From NCBI RefSeq assembly GCF_001456025.1, contig NZ_LMTZ01000139.1:1-64000 (forward strand): a stretch of 64,000 nt of DNA. Direction: 5' to 3'. Numbering within the stretch: the first letter of the stretch is position 1; each line of letters starts with the position of its first letter. The DNA comes from Mastigocoleus testarum BC008 (GTDB lineage Bacteria; Cyanobacteriota; Cyanobacteriia; Cyanobacteriales; Nostocaceae). Made by a program: the position numbers and the translations under genes. Under the pieces are notes generated by a model that searched no databases, had not been told where the DNA came from, and was given only the letters and a program-made list of their open reading frames with translations. Of this stretch, positions 35,335-44,323 are shown in pieces.

Positions 35335-35820
35335 GTGCTTGATATTCAACCTTGGTTAATTCGATTTGCATTGCCAAGTGAAACTGAATACCTGACTGAG
35401 TTAGCATTACGTTCCAAAGCATACTGGGGCTACTCTGAAGAATTTATAAATGCATGTCGCCAAGGATTTACTGTCGATCTGAACTATATTGAACAAAATC
35501 CCACTTTTGTACTTGAAAACAAAGAATTGATTATTGGTTTCTACTCTCTAGAACATCTCAGTGAAAATGAAGTGGAATTGGGTTTTTTGTTTATTGAACC
35601 TTCAGAAATAGGTAAAGGTTACGGGCGAAAGTTGATAATGCACGCCAAACAACAAGGACAAAATTTAGGATACAGGAGAATAATCATTCAGAGCGATCCA
35701 AACGCAGAGCAATTTTATCTTAATGTGGGTGGAACAAGAATCGGCACAAAAAAATATGCAAATATTCCAAATCGCGAATTTCCCCTGCTTCAAATTGATT
35801 TACATGAAATTCACTTATAA
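35335..35820 (+). CDS. GNAT-family N-acetyltransferase
   Basis: A 161-residue acetyltransferase starting at GTG (MLDIQPWLIRFA). The acetyl-CoA loop is seen in EIGKGYGRKLIMHAKQ (Q/R-x-x-G-x-G/A type), preceded by LGFLFIEPS and followed by FYLNVGGTRIGTKKY, the usual GNAT C-terminal strand. Substrate unknown. Confidence 0.8.
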   Translation: MLDIQPWLIRFALPSETEYLTELALRSKAYWGYSEEFINACRQGFTVDLNYIEQNPTFVLENKELIIGFYSLEHLSENEVELGFLFIEPSEIGKGYGRKLIMHAKQQGQNLGYRRIIIQSDPNAEQFYLNVGGTRIGTKKYANIPNREFPLLQIDLHEIHL

Positions 35821-35913
35821 TTACAAATCTTTTTGTATCCTCACAATTTCCTCAAGTTTTTTTATTATTTTCAAGATAGTTCGATTCATCGCAGCGATCG
35901 GAGGATGGTTATA

Positions 35914-35987
35914 TATCATGTCCGTTAGATAAATGTTTTCATTACGAAGACGTATTTTTATCATCGGAGATCGAACGGACATGATAT
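35914..35987. repeat. 14-bp inverted repeat around 46 bp
   Basis: ATATCATGTCCGTT at 35914-35927 pairs perfectly with AACGGACATGATAT at 35974-35987. It is intergenic and may be a MITE remnant or a structured 3' end after the acetyltransferase gene. Confidence 0.5.
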
Positions 35988-36138
35988 TATTCTTATTTTT
36001 ATTCATTACTTATGGTTTTAGTGTAAAGAGCAATACTTTATGTGCCGTCTGGTTCAATCGGTTCAATCTTAAATAATTACTCTCATTGCCCTTTCTCTGA
36101 CACCATTGCAGCTAGCTATTGAGAAAGGAAACAGAATA

Positions 36139-37677
36139 ATGAAAACAGATTACCTTATCCTAGGCAGTGGTTTATCAGCTCTGGTATTTGGCTCTCTGAT
36201 GGCAAAAGCTGGTAAGCGAGTTCAAGTTTTAGAAGCCCATGAGTATCCGGGGGGATTTGGACATACCTTCACGATGGCAAAAAAATATAGGTTTAATGCC
36301 CAACTGCATTATGTGTGGGATTGTGGTGAAGGACATACTGTCAATCGAGTTCTGAAAAAATTGAACTTAGATAAAGACATAACTTTTGAAAGATACAATC
36401 CTAATGGTTTCGATCGCATGAGAATGCCCGGTTATTCATTGGATATTCCTTCAAAATCTGAAGAATTGATCGGACGTTTATCTAAACTCTTTCCCAAAGA
36501 TGCTGCTCGTATTCGTAAATTTGTTAATGAGGTTCTCCGCACTAGTCAGGGATTAAAGAAACTATCACCTCCCATAAAGCCTGCCGAATTATTCAAAAAT
36601 TTTGCTGAGGTTTTCTGTGCCATAACCTATCTCAAAAGTACCCTGCAAGATGTTTTCGATAAGTTTAAACTACCTCAGGAGGCACAGACACTTTTAGCGT
36701 TACAATGGCCTGATTTTTTATTACCTCCAAATCAACTTTCTTTTTATGCTTGGGTAATTTTATTTACAGGGTATCAGGAGGGAGCTTTTTACCCTACACA
36801 GCATTTTGAATATGTTATCAATTCTTTGGTCCAGATTATTGAAGATAATGGAGGAAAATTTCTCCCCAATCTTGAAGTTACAAATTTTATGGTTACAGAT
36901 CGGACAGTAATTGGTGTCCAAGCTATAGATCGCATCACTCATCAAACCCATGAATTTACTGGTGAAACTGTCATCTGTAATATTGATCCGAAAAAAGCTG
37001 CAAAGATGATTGGTAAAGAGAATTTCTCTAAGAAAATCCGCCAAAAACTCAATTATGAGTATTCGCCGTCAAACTTCATGGCTTACTGTGTGGTGAAAGA
37101 TATCGATCTGCGAGACTATGGTTTTGGCAAATCAAACACTTTTCATACAGGACACAGAGATTTGAATGAAGCATTTGCTCAAATGTATGAAAAGAATGAC
37201 TTTTCTAATCCTAGTTTTGCGATTACAACACCAACTTTACTGACTCAAGAACATCGCGACTGTCCTGAGGATTGTCAAATAATTGAGTTCTTGACCGTTG
37301 CTAAATATGCTTATTTTAAGGAACTCAGAGATAGCAGTCGAAAAGCTTATAACCAGAAGAAAGAGGAGATTTTAGACTCCATCTTAGATGTGGTAGAGAA
37401 AGACTATGTGCCAAACTTGAGAAAATATATAGTTTTTAAAATTACTGGTAGTCCAACCACAAATGAGCGATTTTGCTGGTGTCCAAATGGGAATTCCTAT
37501 GGCTCTAGCCTGACACCAAAAAATATGGGAATCGGTCGGTTGAATCATCAGACCTCTTTGAAAAATTTCTATTTCTGCAATGCTTCATCGGGATATCCAG
37601 GATTTGCTCCAACATTTTGGACGGGAGCATTATTATATCAACGGTTATCTGGAGACGTAATTTTAGGTGACGGGTAA
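36139..37677 (+). CDS. FAD-dependent carotenoid isomerase/retinol saturase-like oxidoreductase
   Basis: About 512 residues of the phytoene desaturase/CrtISO/RetSat family. The FAD motif is DYLILGSGLSALVFGSLMAK near the start, followed by VLEAHEYPGGFGHTF. The C-terminal motif GYPGFAPTFWTGALL closes the FAD site. The ATG after AAAGGAAACAGAATA is preferred over an upstream TTG. It forms a probable two-gene unit with a second FAD oxidoreductase starting 68 bp downstream. Substrate unknown; a polyene or retinoid-like lipid is likely from the family. Confidence 0.75.
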   Translation: MKTDYLILGSGLSALVFGSLMAKAGKRVQVLEAHEYPGGFGHTFTMAKKYRFNAQLHYVWDCGEGHTVNRVLKKLNLDKDITFERYNPNGFDRMRMPGYSLDIPSKSEELIGRLSKLFPKDAARIRKFVNEVLRTSQGLKKLSPPIKPAELFKNFAEVFCAITYLKSTLQDVFDKFKLPQEAQTLLALQWPDFLLPPNQLSFYAWVILFTGYQEGAFYPTQHFEYVINSLVQIIEDNGGKFLPNLEVTNFMVTDRTVIGVQAIDRITHQTHEFTGETVICNIDPKKAAKMIGKENFSKKIRQKLNYEYSPSNFMAYCVVKDIDLRDYGFGKSNTFHTGHRDLNEAFAQMYEKNDFSNPSFAITTPTLLTQEHRDCPEDCQIIEFLTVAKYAYFKELRDSSRKAYNQKKEEILDSILDVVEKDYVPNLRKYIVFKITGSPTTNERFCWCPNGNSYGSSLTPKNMGIGRLNHQTSLKNFYFCNASSGYPGFAPTFWTGALLYQRLSGDVILGDG

Positions 37678-37745
37678 ACCTGAAATAAGTTGATTACTAA
37701 TGTTTAAAGGTCTTGATTTAAGGGTGTTGAGTTCAGCGCACAGAT

Positions 37746-38960
37746 ATGAAAATAGCAATTATTGGCGGTGGAGCAAGTGGTATGGTTACAGCATACCTAC
37801 TCGATAAAAAGGGTCATCACGTTACAGTCTTCGAAAGACAGCCGATTTTAGGGGGACATATTCGCACGCTCAACAAAAATGTCAAACCCAATCATTCAAA
37901 CTGCGAAGAGGTTTTGGAAAATGGCGTACTTGAATTTCCTGTTGTTTTTCATAACTTCTTAGAGTTGATGAAAGAACTGGAAGTGGAATTAGAACCTGTT
38001 GATGTTGGATCTGCACTATTTCTCAAAGATGGTCGCCACTTTCTGTCAGGTAAAATGATTCAGAAAAACTTCACAGGAATTCAACGGTTGCTTGAATATC
38101 TGAGATTAGACACTCTTTATGCCCGTTCTGCGGGGTTCTGGGTAAAAACAAAATTTTCCAAAGTGCAGGATTTCTATGATATTTCGATGTCTCAAGTGTT
38201 GAGACGACAATGTGTCCGTAATTGCTGGCTAAAATTATTGACTATGTACAGCTACTCAATGTCCTTTGAGTTAATAGATAATTTTCCTGCAGAACTCGCA
38301 ATTCCAGTTCTGCAGGATTATGTTTTTGTTGATTGGGTGAGAATTAAAGGTGGAGTATACTCCTATATCGAAAAAATTCTCAAACGCTTTAAGGGTGAAG
38401 TATTTCTGAATGTTGAAGTATCAGCAATTTCTAGAACTCCTGACGCAGTTAAAGTTGAGTTATCTGACGGTTTTACGCAACTATTTGACAAAGTGGTTTT
38501 TGCAACTCCTCCAGATCGAGTAATAAAACTATTAGCCGATCCAAGCAGTGAAGAAATTAAACGCTTTTGTGCATGGGAAGAAAATCATATCAGAAGCTTT
38601 CTCCACAAAGATACTTCGATGTATGCTCGATATGGTATTCGGGAACTATCGGAATTTGATTTTTTCCAAACCAACAAAGGGTGGGGATATAACGCTTATC
38701 TCAATCAGCTTTGCGGTATTTCATCACCAGTGAAATATAGTTTAGCCTTTAACCTCGATAGTTTGATTGTAAAAGACGAAATCCTGCACATTCAGGAACA
38801 TACTACTCCACTATATACAGTAGAGTCTTTTAAATACAGAGATGAAGTAGTCAGTACTAATGGTGAAAACAATACTTATCATGCAGGTGCATATCTTGGA
38901 GATGGTTTGCATGAAGGAGCTATTACTTCGGCGATACGAGTTGCTCAATTAATTGGCTAA
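37746..38960 (+). CDS. FAD-dependent amine oxidase-type protein
   Basis: A 404-residue flavoprotein with an N-terminal dinucleotide motif (MKIAIIGGGASGMVTAYLL) and ERQPILGGHIRT, typical of NAD(P)-binding Rossmann/amine-oxidase family proteins. VVFATPPDRV occurs in the middle and a C-terminal AGAYLGDGLHEGAITSAIRVA completes the FAD site. It lies directly downstream of another FAD oxidoreductase, so both may act on one small-molecule pathway. No further biosynthetic genes are nearby. Confidence 0.75.
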   Translation: MKIAIIGGGASGMVTAYLLDKKGHHVTVFERQPILGGHIRTLNKNVKPNHSNCEEVLENGVLEFPVVFHNFLELMKELEVELEPVDVGSALFLKDGRHFLSGKMIQKNFTGIQRLLEYLRLDTLYARSAGFWVKTKFSKVQDFYDISMSQVLRRQCVRNCWLKLLTMYSYSMSFELIDNFPAELAIPVLQDYVFVDWVRIKGGVYSYIEKILKRFKGEVFLNVEVSAISRTPDAVKVELSDGFTQLFDKVVFATPPDRVIKLLADPSSEEIKRFCAWEENHIRSFLHKDTSMYARYGIRELSEFDFFQTNKGWGYNAYLNQLCGISSPVKYSLAFNLDSLIVKDEILHIQEHTTPLYTVESFKYRDEVVSTNGENNTYHAGAYLGDGLHEGAITSAIRVAQLIG

Positions 38961-39115
38961 AATGCGAGAAGCAATTGCCAATGCAGAGGTTGAAGATGAT
39001 GTTATGGTCACCATCCTACTATTAATACTCTAGAAGCTTATGTTGCATAACTTTTAGTATCGGAAGCTGCGGTTTATATTAACGGAAAATAAATTAACTC
39101 AAAATAGCTACCATA

Positions 39116-40003
39116 TCAGTTTTCTGATTCTCTGGTTAGGACTCCGGTAAATAGATCGTTAGCAATCGCTGTTCCTAAGAGAATTAAACTACAGCCTAAT
39201 ATCATTGAGACTGTCACAGTTTCTTTCAATATGAGCGCACCCCAAAGCATTGCGAATACCGGAACGAGATAATTAACAGTTAAGGTTTTGGTTGAGCCAA
39301 TATTCTCAATCAGTTGGAAATAGAGAACACGTGCAAAGGCGTTTGATAGCAAAGCAAGAGCGATTACCGCCATCACTACAGTAATGGAGGGTATTTGTTG
39401 AGGTATTGTGAATGGTAAGATAGGTAATAGTAAGAACGCTGCACTTAACTGACTTCCGGTAGCAACGACTAGCGATGAAACACCAGCGAATTTTTTTTGG
39501 GCGTATGGAGCGGCTGTAGCATACATCAAGGCTGCAGATAGTCCAGCTGATACTGCAAGCAAGAAAGTTGATGTTGCTGAAATTGCTTTCCATCCGACAA
39601 AAACTACTACGCCGATGAATCCTAGAATTAAGCCAACCATTCGAGTGGTGGTTAATTTTTCCTGAAGGAAAACTGAAGCAATAACGATCCCGAATAGTGG
39701 AGTTGTCGCATTCAAAATAGACGTAAATCCTGCAGGTAGGGATAAAGATGCAAATGCAAAGAGTGAAAATGGAACAGCCGAATTAATACATCCAGTAACG
39801 ATTAGTGGAATTAAATTGCGGCGAATTTGATGTAAAAGACCCAATTGTACTAATACTGGTAAAAATACTAAACCTGCCAATAATACTTGAAACTGGATCA
39901 ACCAAATCGGACCTAATACAGGAACTGCAACTCGTATAAATAAAAATGAAGAACCCCACAATGCTGAAAGTAGCAAAAGCTGAAAGAGATCTAAGATTCT
40001 CAT
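39116..40003 (-). CDS. EamA/DMT-family transporter
   Basis: About 295 residues with ten predicted transmembrane segments arranged as two EamA repeats (ALWGSSFLFIRVAVP ... VLQEKLTTTRMVGLILG, and LVPVFAMLWGALILKETVT). Members export metabolites or amino acids; the substrate cannot be predicted. The ATG encoding MRILDLF is preferred over an upstream TTG. It is the nearest gene to the broken end of nifD. Confidence 0.85.
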   Translation of the reverse strand: MRILDLFQLLLLSALWGSSFLFIRVAVPVLGPIWLIQFQVLLAGLVFLPVLVQLGLLHQIRRNLIPLIVTGCINSAVPFSLFAFASLSLPAGFTSILNATTPLFGIVIASVFLQEKLTTTRMVGLILGFIGVVVFVGWKAISATSTFLLAVSAGLSAALMYATAAPYAQKKFAGVSSLVVATGSQLSAAFLLLPILPFTIPQQIPSITVVMAVIALALLSNAFARVLYFQLIENIGSTKTLTVNYLVPVFAMLWGALILKETVTVSMILGCSLILLGTAIANDLFTGVLTRESEN

Positions 40004-40125
40004 AATCAATTTTGGGTGTTATTTAGGTAACAAAATTGCAAACATTCCCAAATTTAATTATTCCATTTTCTCTACCAACTGGGCAAAAGTGAAATTATTC
40101 TTGCGAAGGCTATTTTAGTAACGGT

Positions 40126-40242
40126 ATGGGAACAGATGGATTAATTCGTGGTGTGGTAGGATCTATTTCTGGTGCTGCAATCTGGAGTTTTCTCTATGCA
40201 TCAGTTTATTGGTTACAAAGATTTAGAGCTACCTCAAACTAA
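40126..40242 (+). other. possible 38-aa membrane peptide
   Basis: A short frame starting MGTDGLIRGVVGSISGAAIW and ending WLQRFRATSN could encode a single hydrophobic segment. No RBS is evident. It may be a genuine small protein or the tail of a lost membrane-protein gene. The rest of 40010-40496 is AT-rich with nothing recognised. Confidence 0.25.
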
Positions 40243-40496
40243 GGTATTTCTATAAATATTTTTATGAATTCCATGATTTAGTCTAAAAAAACAATTATTC
40301 AAAAAGTTTTTGTCTTTACAATTTTCATTTAATGCAGACTTCATTTAAGGGTAAAGACTATATTTAGTCAATATTCTGTTCTGTTGTTTACCACAAACAT
40401 ATTAGGGACCGGAAATCAAAAAAATTATATTTAGGCTAAAAATAGTCTTTACTTTTTCTCCTTTGCACAAAACCTTGAAATGATGAGCTTTTGAGT

Positions 40497-41873
40497 TCAG
40501 TAACCAAGCTCGGAGTAATCCCAAGAGTGCATTTGGCGGAATGGAAGACCCATTTTCTGGAAGACATACTTTTCTTTGATCCCAGCACCAACGATGTCAG
40601 GTTTAAGAGCTTTAACAAATTCTTCGAATTCGTAAGCAGTTACGTCATCATAAACGATGGTACCATTTTCAATGTAGTGGGTAGTACGTTTGTAGTCATC
40701 GTTATGAGCGAATTCATAACCGGTACTTACTAACTTAATACCTAAGTCAGTAAATGCTGGTACAACGTGGCGAGGACGTAAACCACCAACCATCAATGCA
40801 ACAGTTTTACCATCTAAACGAGTACCATATTTAGCTAGAATTGCATCTACTGTAGGCTGATACTTAGCAATTACTTTCTCGGCGTTCTCTTGAATTTTCT
40901 CGTCAAACTTGGAAGCGATCGCTCTCAAAGATTCAGCAATCTTGGTAGGACCGAAGAAGTTGTATTCCATCCAGGGAATACCATAGGTTTCTTCCATGTG
41001 ACGGGTGATGTAGTTCATAGAACGGTAACAGTGAACTAAGTTCATCTTGACCTTAGGAGTTACCATCAACTCGTTGAAAGTACCATCACCAGACCACTGA
41101 GCGACTACGCGCAAGCCGATTTCTTCTAACAGGATGCGACTAGACCAAGCATCACCACCGATGTTGTAGTCACCAATGATTGCAACATCATAAGGACCGG
41201 GTTCATAACCTAAAGTACCATCTTTAGCAGCTTTGTCAGCTTTGGGGAATACCCAGTCACGGATGGTATCGTTAGCAATGTGGTGTCCTAAGGACTGAGA
41301 TACACCACGGAAACCTTCACAACGAACGGGGATAATAGGTTTACCAATTTCTTTGGAACCTTTTCTTGCAACCGCTTCGATGTCATCACCAATTAGACCG
41401 ATAGGACATTCAGATTGAACTGAAATACCGTTGTTAAGGGGGAACAGTTCATCGATTTCCTTAATCATCTTCAGGAGTTTTTTGTCACCACCGAAAACGA
41501 TATCCCGTTCTTGGAAGTCAGAGGTAAAGTGCATGGTACCGAAGGTATCAATACCAGTGGTACCAATATAGTAGTTACGACGACCAGACCAAGACCAGTA
41601 ACCACAACCTACAGGACCATGGCTGATGTGAATCATGTCCTTAATCGGACCCCAAACCACACCTTTAGAACCTGCATAAGCACAACCACGAGCGGTCATC
41701 ACACCAGGAATAGATTTGATGTTAGACTTAACACCACAATCTGACTTACCTTCTTCATGAACGTTTAAGTGCTTGGCACGCTTTTTACGTGCTTTCTCAG
41801 GGTAAGTGTCAAGGACTTCCTTAATCAGTTCTTTGCGCTCTTCAACGACTTTGTTCTTGTCAGTAGGTGACAT
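40497..41873 (-). pseudogene. nifD: nitrogenase MoFe protein alpha chain, 3' truncated at the nifD-element repeat
   Basis: 458 codons of NifD from ATG 41873 (MSPTDKNKVVEERKEL, RBS GAGAGG); the upstream TTG frame is not used. The P-cluster and FeMo-co region residues are present (HGPVGCGYW, CPIGLIGDD, and FRQMHSWDYS at the end). NifD normally continues with GPYHGYDGFAIFARD and about 40 residues more. Here, after DYS, the frame reads ELGY and stops. The break falls exactly at GGATTACTCCG, the repeat flanking heterocyst nifD elements. The gene is therefore probably interrupted and restored by excision. The 3' part and nifK are not in the window. Confidence 0.93.
40511..40521 (-). repeat. nifD-element direct repeat / recombination site
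   Basis: The minus strand reads GGATTACTCCG, identical to the published 11-bp repeat at the borders of the Anabaena nifD element cut by XisA. It lies at the exact point where NifD homology ends. No second exact copy was found to the left in this window by eye. Confidence 0.88.
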
Positions 41874-41980
41874 GTTTAATAACCTCTCTTTATATTCAGT
41901 TCGAACCTGGGAATTGGTGATGGAAGGGAAGGTCAAAGGGGGAAAGATAAATTTCCCTTTTCCTTTGCCTAAAATATTAG

Positions 41981-42877
41981 TTACTTAGCAGCAGCTTGTT
42001 CTGCTTGGGTTTGACCAATGATGTCTGCATGCTTAGAATCATCGTCGAGAATACCGAATTCAATCAACAATTCCTCTAATTCATCCATTTCCATTGGTGT
42101 AGGAATGGTAAGATTTTTGTTGTTGATGATTTTCTTAGCTAAAGAAGCATACTCTTGAGCTTGATTGCTATCAGGTGCGTACTCGTTAACAGTCATACGA
42201 CGCAATTCAGCGTGCTGTACGATGTTGTCACGAGGTACGAAGTGAATCATTTGAGTGTTAAGTCTTTTAGCCAAGTTTTCAATCAATTCATCTTCACGGT
42301 CAGTCTTACGGCTGTTACAAATTAAACCACCCAAACGTACACCACCAGAGTGAGCATACTTAAGAATACCGCGAGCAATGTTGTTAGCAGCATACATCGC
42401 CATCATCTCACCAGAGGTAACGATGTAGATTTCTTGGGCTTTACCTTCACGAATAGGCATCGCGAAACCACCACATACAACGTCACCTAATACGTCGTAG
42501 GATACGAAATCTAAATCTTGGTAAGCGCCATTTTCTTCTAAGAAGTTGATGGAGGTGATGATACCACGACCAGCACAACCTACACCGGGCTCGGGACCAC
42601 CAGACTCAACGCAACGTACGCCACGGAAGCCTGTGAGCATTACTTCTTCAAGTTCTAAGTCTTCTACCGCACCACGCTCAGCAGCTAAGTGAAGTACGGT
42701 AGTTTGTGCTTTTGAGTGCAACATCAAACGAGTAGAGTCAGCTTTAGGGTCGCAACCAACGATCATGACGCGCTGACCCATTTGTGCCATAGCAGCAATG
42801 GTGTTTTGAGAGGTAGTGGACTTACCGATACCACCTTTACCGTAAAAAGCTATCTGTCTAATGTTTTCGTCAGTCAT
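41981..42877 (-). CDS. nifH: nitrogenase iron protein (dinitrogenase reductase)
   Basis: A 298-residue NifH, the ATP-dependent electron donor to the MoFe protein. The P-loop is GKGGIGKS at residues 13-20, and the [4Fe-4S] cysteines lie in GVGCAGRG and DVVCGGFAM. RBS CAGGAGA precedes the ATG. It is complete and 107 bp upstream of nifD on the same strand. The C-terminal tail (QTQAEQAAAK) is typical of cyanobacterial NifH. The 370-bp spacer before it (42878-43247) holds the nifHDK promoter region; no site could be named with confidence. Confidence 0.97.
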   Translation of the reverse strand: MTDENIRQIAFYGKGGIGKSTTSQNTIAAMAQMGQRVMIVGCDPKADSTRLMLHSKAQTTVLHLAAERGAVEDLELEEVMLTGFRGVRCVESGGPEPGVGCAGRGIITSINFLEENGAYQDLDFVSYDVLGDVVCGGFAMPIREGKAQEIYIVTSGEMMAMYAANNIARGILKYAHSGGVRLGGLICNSRKTDREDELIENLAKRLNTQMIHFVPRDNIVQHAELRRMTVNEYAPDSNQAQEYASLAKKIINNKNLTIPTPMEMDELEELLIEFGILDDDSKHADIIGQTQAEQAAAK

Positions 42878-43247
42878 GATTTTCTCCTGTAATTGGTTGG
42901 TTGTTAAGTTAGTGGAGCTTAGGGTTGATTTAAGGTGTTGTTACGCTCTTGCAAGTACAGTTGTGAGCGTGAGGAGAACGTCGCCTGCACTAGGTTGGTA
43001 CTTTGACGATATACTCTCCTGGAAAGTCAAGGGACCTAGGAGGCGAACGCTCAACGCCTGAAAATATGGATACTAAAAACATTTATTTCCTCTTCTTTTT
43101 TGAGTTTTCTGAGTTATTCTGTTGTGATTTAGTTATTGTGAATTAGTTGTTGTGGCGGCAGTTTATTTATTGCAGATAATAGCTTATAAGCTTTTCCGAA
43201 CCATCATTAGGGATTAGTATTTGACCTAAGGATATTTCACGCGATCG

Positions 43248-44138
43248 CTATACTGCTTCTACTACTATGTTTTGACTGATGCGTTCTTTTAATCTAGATT
43301 CGATGGCAATTTTTAGAGTTGCTGTGCTACTGGAGCAGGAACCACAAGCACCTTGTAGTAAAACTTTAACTTTGTCACCTTCTACATCGTAGAGTTCTAC
43401 ATCTCCTCCATCAGCAATTAGAACGGGTCTGACTTCTTCATCTAACACTTTTTGGATTAGTGCTATTTGCTGCACTGGTGTTAGTTTTTTACCTGAAGGT
43501 TGACTGATGTAGTTAGAGTTAGTGGAATTTTGTGGAGATGAGGTGATTCCTCTTTGTACATCGATGATTATGTCATCAATTGATGCGAGACAAGTTCCAC
43601 AACCGCCACCAGCTTTGATATAATTTGTTACTTCTTCTGCTGTAGCTAAATTATTCTCTTGAATAACTCGGCGGATTTTCGGTTCGCTGACACCAAAACA
43701 ACTACAAATCAGTGCACCTTCATCATCATCGTCATGAGTTGCGAGGGGAATACCTCGATAATTATAGACTGCTGCTTCTAAAGCTTCTTGACCCATTACC
43801 GAACAGTGCATCTTTTCTTGAGGTAATCCACCCAAGTACTCGGCTATATCTTTGTTGGTAATTTTTAGAGCTTCATCTAAGGTTTTACCTTTGACGATTT
43901 CCACTAGTGCTTCTGAAGATGCGATCGCACTGGTGCAACCAAAAGTTTGAAAGCGAGCGTCAATAATTTTATCAGTTTCTTGGTCAACTTTTATATGAAG
44001 TCTGAGAGCATCTCCACAGGCAATACTGCCTACTTCTCCTGTTGATATTTCAACTCCAGCTTCACCCTTATCTTCTATTGTACCTTGGTTTTTAGGATTG
44101 TAAAAGAGTTCTAATACCTTATCTGTATATTCCCACAT
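43248..44138 (-). CDS. nifU: Fe-S cluster scaffold NifU
   Basis: A 296-residue three-domain NifU. The N-terminal IscU-like scaffold has cysteines in SIACGDAL, FGCTSA and HCSVMG. A central [2Fe-2S] BFD-like domain has CSCFGV and GGCGTC. The C-terminal Nfu domain carries GACGSCSSS. It assembles clusters for nitrogenase with NifS, encoded immediately upstream. Confidence 0.95.
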   Translation of the reverse strand: MWEYTDKVLELFYNPKNQGTIEDKGEAGVEISTGEVGSIACGDALRLHIKVDQETDKIIDARFQTFGCTSAIASSEALVEIVKGKTLDEALKITNKDIAEYLGGLPQEKMHCSVMGQEALEAAVYNYRGIPLATHDDDDEGALICSCFGVSEPKIRRVIQENNLATAEEVTNYIKAGGGCGTCLASIDDIIIDVQRGITSSPQNSTNSNYISQPSGKKLTPVQQIALIQKVLDEEVRPVLIADGGDVELYDVEGDKVKVLLQGACGSCSSSTATLKIAIESRLKERISQNIVVEAV

Positions 44139-44189
44139 GATTGATTCTAATTCTTAAATTTTCAATAGGTAATTGTTAAGTGGTAATGG

Positions 44190-44232
44190 GTAATGGGTAA
44201 TGGGTAATGGGTAATTGGTAATTGGTGATAGG
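44190..44232. repeat. TAATGGG heptanucleotide tandem repeat (STRR-like)
   Basis: Four consecutive TAATGGG units are followed by degenerate TAATTGG units between nifU and nifS. Short tandemly repeated heptamers of this kind are characteristic of heterocystous cyanobacterial genomes. A GC-rich palindromic insert (GTGCGCTGTCGCGCCCCGC) follows at about 44273. Confidence 0.75.
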
Positions 44233-44323
44233 GATAATAAAAATTCTGACTCCCGACTTATTACTTATTACTGTGCGCTGTCGCGCCCCGCTTACGCTAA
44301 CATTACTCATTACTCCTTACTCA

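Noticed and set aside
41981..42877. nifH interruption
   Set aside because: nifH reads through without a break and ends with the normal C terminus.
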